Shown here piece by piece: positions 45,845 through 52,930 of a stretch of 64,000 nt of DNA. Position numbers and translations under genes: made by a program. The stretch is from NCBI RefSeq assembly GCF_029016285.1, contig NZ_CP091975.1, forward strand, positions 2,108,001-2,172,000, in the 5' to 3' direction. Positions within the stretch are counted from its first letter, which is position 1, and each line of letters starts with the position of its first letter. This DNA comes from Vibrio sp. DW001 (GTDB lineage: Bacteria; Pseudomonadota; Gammaproteobacteria; Enterobacterales; Vibrionaceae). The notes beneath the pieces were generated by a model. It had not been told where the DNA came from, did not search any database, and saw only the letters and a program-made list of their open reading frames with translations.

Positions 45845-46096
45845 TTAGCTGATGCGCGCATCTAAATATCTAACAAAACTTTTTAAGTCCTTTAGCGGTA
45901 TATTTTCACTTTTATTATCCGACGACTTATAACTAGCAACCGCTTTAGATAATGCTATATCTGCTTTTTGATTTAAACCTGATTTTTCATATAAAAAGCC
46001 CAAGCGAATATATGAAAGTGAAAGACTCGAGGGATTTATTTTCAGTAACAGGCCATTGGATTGAACTGTTTGTAATAACCTGACCAAAGACTCCAT
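45845..46096 (-). pseudogene. C-terminal fragment of a TPR-like protein
   Basis: An 83-codon frame whose middle, YIRLGFLYEKSGLNQKADIA followed by LSKAVASYK, reads like one TPR unit. There is no ribosome site before the ATG, and a stop lies five codons upstream in frame. I take it for the tail of a truncated gene. Upstream, 46097-46328 holds fragments on both strands that look protein-like but match nothing I know. Confidence 0.4.
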
Positions 46097-46328
46097 TGCA
46101 AAGACAGGTTACGACAAAAAGCATCGAAAAGTTTCAATCTTTGTTGTTCACCGACAATAATCCCAGAAAGACCACCAATGGCTCCCTTGCGTTGCGGAGC
46201 AACTTTTGTACATGGAAAGGCAGGGAGAAACCCTCAAGGAATTCGAAACAGAGATAGCAGCACGCGTCAAAGCGATACGACTCCTGATGTCTAACCTCCC
46301 CTTTCCTAACTCTGGTTCAGTGAAAAAG

Positions 46329-46664
46329 CTACTTAGGTTTGATGCTTATCTCGCATTTACCGTAAGGGCAAATGAAACCATGAGACGATTTTGTTGTAGT
46401 CGACTTTGGCTCAGTCGATATAAAAACGTCAGGATCATCACGCTCTCTCTTAACTATACCATCAGATTGTGCGTCACCTATTACATCGTTAGGATTGATG
46501 GGAGAGTGCGCCTTGCAGTAGTCTACAACACGCGACTCAAGCATCTTTAGATCGCGAATCAGGTGTCGAGAACTTGCAGAAGGTTGGTCACACAAAATAG
46601 ATAATGCTAATTTCGAGTCTGCAATTATGCTCTCTAGTATGGTTACTAAATCTTGATCGTGCAT
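46329..46664 (-). CDS. Small cytosolic orphan protein, second gene of a coupled pair
   Basis: A 111-residue protein with a helical N-terminal half (LVTILESIIADSKLALSILC, SSRHLIRDLKMLESRVVDYC) and a polar Lys/Ser-rich tail. Its AAGGAG site lies in the last codons of the upstream gene, and only two bases separate that stop from this ATG, so the two are made together. No family recognised. Confidence 0.6.
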   Translation of the reverse strand: MHDQDLVTILESIIADSKLALSILCDQPSASSRHLIRDLKMLESRVVDYCKAHSPINPNDVIGDAQSDGIVKRERDDPDVFISTEPKSTTTKSSHGFICPYGKCEISIKPK

Positions 46665-46666
46665 GG

Positions 46667-47263
46667 TTACTCCTTCAAGGTTTTAAGCCTTCTGTACTCG
46701 GGAATTAAATAGCACCACCCCGTCTTAAGCTCCTCTTCAGAGGTAAAAGGGATCACGGTACTGGAAGCGATAGAATTATTCAATTGCGAGATATGACTCG
46801 CATAAAACAAGACAGCGTCCACATACTTTAGAGTCAGATCATTGATCCCCGTGCGGCTCACCAAATCCCAATCGAATTCATCACGGTCTTTTTGTGCATA
46901 AACACAATCTAACCAGTTGCCAAACATAATCACGTCAAATTCAAACGCCATGTCCACGTCTGTCACATTACTTTTCAAGCGACGGTGAAGAACTCGAAAC
47001 TCCGCATAACGCTCAAAGATCACTGAAGATAGAGAACTAGCCCTATCTCGCTTTCTATGCGTCGTTGTTTGCCAAAACGTCAGTCCAACACCGACAAGCC
47101 CACCTATCAGTGCAGTGGAGATTCCAAACCAGATATCACTGGTGGAGGATGGCTCTTGCTGAGTTACTACTGGTTCCTGTACGGCAACATAACAGTGAGT
47201 GTTGCTGGCTTGAGTGGACTCTTGACCATCGCTAGTGAGTATCGTGTTCTCGTCTTCAACCAT
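46667..47263 (-). CDS. Single-pass membrane orphan protein, first gene of a coupled pair
   Basis: A 198-residue protein. A polar N-terminal segment is followed by one helix (about 44-64, IWFGISTALIGGLVGVGLTF) and HRKRDR, so the C-terminal 130 residues should be cytosolic. That part is helical with FERYAEFRVLHRRLKS and a FGNWLDCVYAQKDRDEFDWD segment. The layout resembles orphan membrane proteins of defence or mobile regions, but no motif supports a function. It is coupled to the 111-residue gene downstream. Confidence 0.6.
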   Translation of the reverse strand: MVEDENTILTSDGQESTQASNTHCYVAVQEPVVTQQEPSSTSDIWFGISTALIGGLVGVGLTFWQTTTHRKRDRASSLSSVIFERYAEFRVLHRRLKSNVTDVDMAFEFDVIMFGNWLDCVYAQKDRDEFDWDLVSRTGINDLTLKYVDAVLFYASHISQLNNSIASSTVIPFTSEEELKTGWCYLIPEYRRLKTLKE

Positions 47264-47470
47264 ACAGTGTGCAATCCATTGTAAATCTAAAAGTATAGAT
47301 TACGTTAGCGCACAAATGGTCCACCATAGAGAAGATAAGGAAATAAAAGCAGAACGAGACTGTCGAAATCGAGAAGTGGCAGTGATGGCCTGTTGTAAAT
47401 GAAAAGGAAAAAACGCTCACGCCAACGATCTACGAGCGAAGCTAGGCGCATAAAAAAGGCCATGATAGCC

Positions 47471-47494
47471 CGATTGTCCGATTGTCCGATTGTC
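47471..47494. repeat. Three perfect tandem octamers (CGATTGTC)
   Basis: CGATTGTC occurs three times head to tail and is followed by CGAGGACAA, the complement of its TTGTCC end, giving a small hairpin. It lies in the 47264-47589 gap, which has no convincing gene. Short tandem octamers can change copy number by slippage. Confidence 0.6.
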
Positions 47495-47563
47495 CGAGGA
47501 CAACTAAGTTTCCAACTCTGACAATAAACTTTTCTCTGGCTGTATGTCACGGCCTATTTTTTT

Positions 47564-47594
47564 CTAGCACATTTTTGGACAAAACCTTGTTATA
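47564..47594 (-). repeat. Recurring motif, copy B (core CTAGCACATTTTTGGACA)
   Basis: The motif overlaps the stop codon of the membrane protein gene at 47590. Read on the minus strand it starts TAACAAGG and continues to TGTCCAAAAATGTGCTAG. It is close to copies A, C and D. Confidence 0.5.
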
Positions 47595-48003
47595 ACTTTC
47601 TCAATGACTCCCCAAACTTTTCACGAATACCTGCATCTTCAATTGAGTATTGATAGGTAACATAAAATGCCGCAACAAACATAGCAAGAGCTGCCATAAA
47701 TGAAAAACTTGCAACTAAAGTTAAGGCTGAAACGATAAAAGATAGAAGACTCCATATATGAAATCGTTGAACTCCAACATATTCAGAATCCAATGCAGAA
47801 CCTTTACCCGCTAGTTTGTTATTGAACGCGATAAAGGCCATGACACTATTCAACCCCAGACTGACGGCAAAGGAAAACGTCGATAATTCAAGGAAAAACG
47901 ATTTGGAGATATCGACATTTCCGCTCAAGATTGCCATAAAATATGCGAACGATGCCGCTGATAAAGCAGAGCTTAACCAAACATATCCTTCATATTTCTT
48001 CAC
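47590..48003 (-). CDS. Small multi-spanning membrane protein
   Basis: A 137-residue protein with four hydrophobic segments: about 7-28, 38-58, 79-98 and 100-118. The frame is open to 48057, but GGAGG upstream of a GTG at 48003 gives the start MKKYEGYVWLSS, which is preferred. The polar loop GKGSALDSEYVGVQRFH separates two helical pairs. No family recognised. Its stop is embedded in the recurring motif copy B. Confidence 0.6.
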   Translation of the reverse strand: MKKYEGYVWLSSALSAASFAYFMAILSGNVDISKSFFLELSTFSFAVSLGLNSVMAFIAFNNKLAGKGSALDSEYVGVQRFHIWSLLSFIVSALTLVASFSFMAALAMFVAAFYVTYQYSIEDAGIREKFGESLRKL

Positions 48004-48140
48004 AGTTGCTAATTCCTCCGAGAGTAAGAGCACCACGCTAAGGAGGCGGCAAACCACCCAACCAAAACCATTGTGCCGTAAACACTAAATTCAAAGCAAA
48101 CCGAAACTGTCGAGCGTTGCGAATCTGCTTGAATTGATGG

Positions 48141-48638
48141 TTAACTGGCTGTCTCAAAGTGGATAAAGAACATTACAAGATCCACGTCATTCGCTTTTGA
48201 CAATTTATAATCTTCGCCTACGATATTGGAAACAGCAGACTTCCAGAAACTGAGTGCCCCTGAGTTTTCCAAAAGAATTCGAATTTGCCACTTACCCGGA
48301 AAAGCTTTAACGACTTGCGCCAAAACAAGCTTACCTACGCCCTGACCTTTAAACTTGCGAAGCACAAAAAATTGGGCAATGTCGTACAGTGTTAAGTCAC
48401 ATGGGTAACGACGAATCAGAACAAACCCTGCGAGTTCGTTATTCACCATTATGAAATATGGAACATGGTCGTCTCGATCCCAATAAAGGTCGAATTTTGA
48501 AACATCGTAACCCCCGAACGTACCATCTTTAGCTGGATTCCATTTCATATACTCTGACATGTCGTATACGTAGTAACAGAACAAATTCTCAAGTACATGC
48601 CGCTCTTCTCGTTCTATTTTTACTAGCTGAACTTCCAT
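48141..48638 (-). CDS. GNAT-family N-acetyltransferase
   Basis: A 165-residue acetyltransferase. The acetyl-CoA pyrophosphate loop is RKFKGQGVGK (94-103), preceded by the beta-4 strand ELAGFVLIRRY and YDIAQFFVL and followed by a helix to ALSFWKSAV. The acceptor is unknown. Single GNAT genes are frequent cargo in vibrio accessory regions. Confidence 0.85.
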   Translation of the reverse strand: MEVQLVKIEREERHVLENLFCYYVYDMSEYMKWNPAKDGTFGGYDVSKFDLYWDRDDHVPYFIMVNNELAGFVLIRRYPCDLTLYDIAQFFVLRKFKGQGVGKLVLAQVVKAFPGKWQIRILLENSGALSFWKSAVSNIVGEDYKLSKANDVDLVMFFIHFETAS

Positions 48639-49248
48639 TTTTCTCCTTGCCAGTTAACATTCTTAATAACAGGCAGGTTCGTTTTTCTGTTTGCCCGACT
48701 TTTCATCAACTTACCATAAATCACTAAAAAATAAAGCATATGTCGGAAGGCAATATAGTTTGATCGAAAATGTGGTTTTTTCATGCTAATTTAACCAATG
48801 TAAATGCTAAAGTTTGGTCATTTTTAGGTGCATCACGATTAGCCAATACTGGGGAAATGACAATAAAAATTGATCAATCTCTAGTACATTTTTGGACATA
48901 AACGAGCTTGGAACGACTGGAGAAATCTACCCTTCGGATAACTTATGGTATTTTAAAACACAAAACGGCACCGCTTGAGGAGGTACCGTCCGTGAACGAA
49001 AATGGACATTATTGTTCATCCACAACCTGTGGCATCAGATTTACTCTATGCAATATATTCGGGATAACATGCAACATTGGATTAACCCCCTGAAACGTTC
49101 CTTCCTGAAGTCGAGTACCTTGTTTAAGTATTGGTCAATTTTAGGCGGTTTGGTTTTCTGTACGAATTACGTAACGAGGCCCTTAGCGAACCTACATGAT
49201 CTATACTTAAGGTTAGAATCACATTAACTCATTAGGCCTTTATCACTT
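48639..49248. other. Intergenic region holding motif copy C and possible gene debris
   Basis: Six hundred bases with no supported gene. Copy C of the recurring motif is at 48869-48915. Shorter look-alikes of its left part (TTGGTCATTTTTAGG and TTGGTCAATTTTAGG) occur near 48815 and 49134. Overlapping frames of 61 and 71 codons at 48908-49227 lack ribosome sites and resemble nothing I know. This may be the remains of a lost cassette. Confidence 0.45.
48869..48915 (-). repeat. Recurring motif, copy C (core CTAGTACATTTTTGGACA)
   Basis: The copy with the longest match to A (26 of 35 bases) and sharing the CTAG-ACATTTTTGGACA core with B. No intact gene ends here, unlike at B and D. Confidence 0.5.
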
Positions 49249-50091
49249 ATGCCCATATTGCTTCATAACCGTTATCCATTTTATACACTTTTATTGCTCT
49301 TTTGCTCATTGGCAACCAATGCACACGACCACATCACAATCTCTTCTATAAACTATCCGCCATTTGTTTCCGACAACCATACCCATGGGCTTGGTTATGG
49401 CCTTGGACGCGATATAGTGACAGAGTCTTTTACCTCAGTAGGGCATGAGGTTAAGTTCGACATTATTCCTATGTCCCGTAACACTTGGTCCATAAAAACG
49501 AATAGAAATCGTGCAACGCTTGGTGTGTCGCGTTGGTTTGACAATGAGAAGAACCGCCACTTGGTAGATTCTGTTGATATATTTGATATGCGTTTTGTCT
49601 TCTTTTATAAAAAACAGCGCTTCCCAAATGGTTTGACCTACGAGCAACTTAGTGAGCTGGAGTCCTATTATGTAGGCAACGTAAGAGGCAGTGTAACTAC
49701 TGCCTTGGTTTCTGAGGCACAACTGAATGTGACCTATGTCAAAGAAGTCTTTCAGAATTTTCAGATGTTAGATGCTGGGCGGATTGATCTGGCTATCGCT
49801 GTAGACCTTGCTGGCTGGCAAATTTTACATGACTACTATCCTGAACGTATTCAAGAATTTGCTACTGTCGACAAAGAAATCTTAACCGAGCCTTTGTCCC
49901 TAATTTTTCGAAAAGAGGATTTGGAGATAAAAACTATTTTCATCAATGGGTTAAAAGAAGCAAAGAAGAGTGGAGCATTTCTTGCCTGTATTAAACGTTA
50001 TAGCGAAACCTTTGGGGTAGATATTACTGAAAACATGTTATTGAGATATTACGCACTATTTGAGCAGCATGTTAACGAGGATGTTCCATAG
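49249..50091 (+). CDS. Solitary periplasmic SBP_bac_3-like protein
   Basis: A 280-residue exported protein. Hydrophobic residues 10-25 and the cleavage region TNAHDH make a signal peptide. The mature part follows the family-3 binding-protein fold: ISSINYPPFVSDN, LGYGLGRDIVTESFTSVGHE, LDAGRIDLAIAVDLAG and EPLSLIFRKED. No permease or ATPase gene is near, so it may serve sensing rather than transport, as many solitary vibrio SBPs do. It is one of few rightward genes in this region. Confidence 0.75.
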   Translation: MPILLHNRYPFYTLLLLFCSLATNAHDHITISSINYPPFVSDNHTHGLGYGLGRDIVTESFTSVGHEVKFDIIPMSRNTWSIKTNRNRATLGVSRWFDNEKNRHLVDSVDIFDMRFVFFYKKQRFPNGLTYEQLSELESYYVGNVRGSVTTALVSEAQLNVTYVKEVFQNFQMLDAGRIDLAIAVDLAGWQILHDYYPERIQEFATVDKEILTEPLSLIFRKEDLEIKTIFINGLKEAKKSGAFLACIKRYSETFGVDITENMLLRYYALFEQHVNEDVP

Positions 50092-50296
50092 CGATTTATC
50101 CTCTCAAGTAAGCTTACATGATTATGCAAACGTGAGTTTTGGCGATAAATGTTACAAAATGACAGTCTCTGGGAGTTCTCTTTCATTAATCCTTAACATC
50201 TATTCGTTCACGTAGTGCCGATAAATTCGGGAAGAAATTTATCGATCAAGAATCTCGCTGGCAAACTATGGGGCAGAAACGTGCTAGCGATAACCG

Positions 50297-50324
50297 CGCT
50301 GGCACATCTCTGGACATAAATCGT
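50297..50324 (-). repeat. Recurring motif, copy D, with adjoining hairpin
   Basis: GGCACATCTCTGGACATAAA matches the motif core with two changes (TCTC for TTTT). It ends at the stop codon of the phosphatase gene. Just beyond, GTGCTAGCG and CGCTGGCAC (50281-50305) form a hairpin with one mismatch. Confidence 0.4.
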
Positions 50325-50795
50325 TTAGGTGTCTCTCAGCGCACTCAATACCTTAAGCGAAAACTCATCCCAACCCGGCGCAGTAAATGCAACACTCCTC
50401 ACCTTTTTAACGGCTTCGATAGCCTCTATTGGAAGAAGTTTTTTGGTGCATATTAGATATGCAGCTAGAGCTAGACCAGTTCGATCTTTACCTGATTTAC
50501 AGTGAACAACAACCACACCATTGCGTTTGTGCTGCTCTATGAAACTGAGTATTTGTGGGAGAGAATTCAAGCAAAGTTCTAGGTCACCATCACGAGCTGG
50601 CGCATTACTTGAAAGCGGAATGTTTTTGTAAGCAATGCCCAATGTTTCCAGAAGCGAAACATGCACCATTTCACCGTCATTCACAGATAGAATTGCAGCT
50701 ACGTTATTATTGCGTAGCTCAGCAAGCTCCCACATGCTATTGTCAGGACCACACCTACCTGCTACTGATTTTTCAATAAAAAATATCTGCTGCAA
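50325..50795 (-). CDS. Dual-specificity / tyrosine phosphatase-like protein
   Basis: A 156-residue cysteine phosphatase. The P-loop HCKSGKDRTG holds the nucleophile Cys99 and Arg105 (CX5R). The N-terminal ILSVNDGEMV and a LSSNAPARDGDLE segment with a candidate general acid are typical of bacterial dual-specificity phosphatases. It is cytosolic. The substrate could be phosphotyrosine, a phosphoinositide-like compound or a nucleotide. Its stop abuts motif copy D. Confidence 0.82.
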   Translation of the reverse strand: MQQIFFIEKSVAGRCGPDNSMWELAELRNNNVAAILSVNDGEMVHVSLLETLGIAYKNIPLSSNAPARDGDLELCLNSLPQILSFIEQHKRNGVVVVHCKSGKDRTGLALAAYLICTKKLLPIEAIEAVKKVRSVAFTAPGWDEFSLKVLSALRDT

Positions 50796-51087
50796 AATTG
50801 TTCTCCATTAGACATCTTACGTTAATTAAACGAAAAATTGTCGTCTTTTATCCGTTATAATGCGGTCCATTTCACATTAGATCAACTAGTTACACCACAT
50901 GCAAGGTAACTACACTGAAAAATGTCGACTAATAACGGGAATGCTAATTTGTCAACTCAATCGGATAAGTTTAAGTCGGGCAGACTCAGGTTAACAAGAT
51001 ATGAATGAGTAAAAGGTCTAGCTCACAATTAAGCATTTTCTTGCTAAACCCACTCACTGTAACTTAAGGTAAAGTCCCCTAATAGTT

Positions 51088-51498
51088 CTACTTATTGCGG
51101 TCTGCTGGATGATTTACACCATCGTAGGTTGGGATTCCTTCAATTTTCAAAGGGTTGATACCCTCAAGGCATGCGACATTAAATCCATATTGACTCGGAT
51201 TTGAACGCCTTTGGTGGTGAGTATAAATGCCACATTCACTACAAAAGTAGTGCTTAGCTTCTTTAGTATTGAATTGATATAGCTTTAGTTTATCTTCACC
51301 CTTCAGAATCCTAATACCCGATAATGGTACCGAAGCTGCTATTGCTCCTCTTCTTCGGCATAAGGAACAATCACACCGCCGAATATCTTCTACACCATTT
51401 GGTAAATAGAGTTCAATCTCTACACTTCCACAATGACACTTGGCTTTATGTCTCTCTTGAACTGGGACACCATCGACTTCCTTCAATGTGATATTCAC
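51088..51498 (-). CDS. GFA-family zinc protein (CENP-V/GFA domain)
   Basis: A 136-residue protein with the family's cysteine pattern: Cys21-x-Cys23, Cys42-x-Cys44-xx-Cys47 and Cys86-xx-Cys89, ligands for two zinc ions. KCHCGSVEIE and RCDCSLCRRRGA are close to the consensus. The family is named after an enzyme that condenses glutathione and formaldehyde, but most members have no proven activity. There are no formaldehyde genes near. From 50796 to 51087 I see nothing. Confidence 0.88.
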   Translation of the reverse strand: MNITLKEVDGVPVQERHKAKCHCGSVEIELYLPNGVEDIRRCDCSLCRRRGAIAASVPLSGIRILKGEDKLKLYQFNTKEAKHYFCSECGIYTHHQRRSNPSQYGFNVACLEGINPLKIEGIPTYDGVNHPADRNK

Positions 51499-51634
51499 TA
51501 GAACTCCATTCTATTCCGCTTAATTTAAAACACTCTACAGACATGAGAAAAAGTCGGTCAAATATGATAGTAGCAAACTGTGAGGTAGACGGGTGTAAAC
51601 AAACAATGGGGCAACAGCTTGTCGGTGGTTAATG

Positions 51635-51655
51635 GGAACCCTACTTAATAGGGTT
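51635..51655. terminator. Hairpin after the recombinase gene
   Basis: GAACCCTA and TAGGGTTC pair around a 5-base loop, 9 bases past the recombinase stop. There is no clear T run in either direction, so termination is uncertain. Confidence 0.4.
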
Positions 51656-51663
51656 CATTTCGA

Positions 51664-52260
51664 CTAACAATCAGTGCCTTCTGAAAGTAACAATGCATCT
51701 TCTAATTCGACACCAAGGTAGCGTATCGTGTTATCTACCTTCGTATGTCCCAATAAAAGCTGTACCGCTCGAATATTCTTAGTTTTTGCATAGACCAGTG
51801 TCGCTTTGGTTCGTCTCATAGAATGAGTGCCATACAGGTTAGGATCCAACCCAAGATTTGACGCCCATTTTCTAACTAGATAGCGATAGTAGGAATAGCT
51901 TATAGCTTTGTGCTTACGTCTTTGGCTTGGAAAAAGAAAATCGCCGTTGCTTAGCGAAGCAATCAAAATCCATTTCATTAGGCTTTGTTGAGTTCTTGTC
52001 GTTATCTCAAATTGAACTTCAATATCTGTTTTGCGCTGGATATGCTTAACGCGGTTAAATATCCTATCTTGCGAAGATACATCACAAACTCTGAGAACGA
52101 GCAAATCACTTGCTCTAAGTTTGCTATCAATTGCTAAGTTGAGCAACGCAAGCTGCATCAAATTATTTTCAATCTCTAATCTGGTTCTGATCCGCCAAAT
52201 CTCCTCAAGCCGAAAAGGCTTTTTGACGCCACTTCGTTTCGTTTTGTTGAAAACCACCAT
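51664..52260 (-). CDS. Short tyrosine recombinase/integrase (198 residues)
   Basis: A minimal tyrosine recombinase: catalytic domain only, without the arm-binding and core-binding domains of phage integrases. Catalytic residues are Arg49 (DSKLRASDLL), Lys77, His146 and Arg149 (THSMRRTK), His172 (LLLGHTK) and nucleophile Tyr181 (TIRYLG). The length equals that of FimB/FimE invertases, but the sequence belongs to a different widespread short-integrase group. It is not an integron IntI, which is about 320 residues. It stands at the right end of the orphan-gene region and may move or rearrange it. Confidence 0.88.
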   Translation of the reverse strand: MVVFNKTKRSGVKKPFRLEEIWRIRTRLEIENNLMQLALLNLAIDSKLRASDLLVLRVCDVSSQDRIFNRVKHIQRKTDIEVQFEITTRTQQSLMKWILIASLSNGDFLFPSQRRKHKAISYSYYRYLVRKWASNLGLDPNLYGTHSMRRTKATLVYAKTKNIRAVQLLLGHTKVDNTIRYLGVELEDALLLSEGTDC

Positions 52261-52421
52261 GATGACCTCCTTTTTGATTGGTCATCACGATTGTAGTTGG
52301 AAGGAAATGGACAATTATTTTCCAGTAACTTTCCTAAATTAGCAATTTGTGAATAACTTCAAGTATGGAATGTCATTTAGCGTGGTGTCCAGTATTGATG
52401 GTGCAGATCAAAATTGATCTG

Positions 52422-52745
52422 TTACAGGATCTGGGCGCTTAGGCTGAGGGGGCTGGGCTTTTTAGGCTTTGGATCTTCAGTTGTAAGTTCTTCGCCATCC
52501 GAATCCACTAAATGCAATTCCATTTGTTTCGGAATTACTGGAACTAGTTCTAATGATTTCTTTAGATCAGACATGAACTCAGGGGCTTCCTCAACCTCGG
52601 CACCGAATATGGCTTCGGTTTCCTGCATTGCTATATCAACGGTCATTTCACCTCGTTGAACTTTGACAAAGAGGCTTTCTAGCCGTGCTAGAGATTCCCC
52701 ACGGTTTCGTATTTTAGGTTTAGCTAATTTAGGTCGAAGGGTGAG
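52422..52745 (-). pseudogene. Gene fragment without start (C-terminal part)
   Basis: An open frame after a TAG at 52746 reads TLRPKLAKPKIRNRGESLAR, then LESLFVKVQRGEMTVDIAMQ, and a Pro/Lys-rich tail. The only Met-led version is 74 codons from 52646 and would cut the helical core. No ribosome site is seen. I take it for the tail of a larger lost protein of unknown family. The interval 52261-52421 is empty. Confidence 0.45.
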
Positions 52746-52884
52746 CTAACTCTTTCTCCGAAATACGCACCAACAGCCCGAACTTGAATATGTATCGTCT
52801 GAAGACCAGAAATAAATGAACCGTATTGACCAATACCAATATAGAGAACCCCAATCGCAACAAATATTAGTACCTATAAATTAT

Positions 52885-52919
52885 AAAAAAGCCTGCTCTC
52901 GTAAACGAGAACAGGCTTT
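52885..52919 (-). terminator. Rho-independent terminator of the HD-GYP gene
   Basis: On the minus strand, GAAAGCCTGTTCTCG and CGAGAGCAGGCTTT pair with one mismatch around TTTA, then run into TTT. It lies 12 bases after the stop. Confidence 0.88.
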
Positions 52920-52930
52920 CAACGTAAACA

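Noticed and set aside
46097..46328. Transposase-like coiled coil in the 46206 rightward frame
   Set aside because: The resemblance is limited to a generic charged helix, and the frame is antisense to a better supported gene.
47305..47550. 81-codon leftward frame containing the tandem octamers
   Set aside because: The start has no ribosome site, the protein has no recognisable features and it includes the tandem repeat.
47590..50324. Classical integron attC sites at the recurring motif
   Set aside because: The copies lack the paired inverted core sites (RYYYAAC and GTTRRRY) and long imperfect stem of attC, and no IntI gene is in the window.
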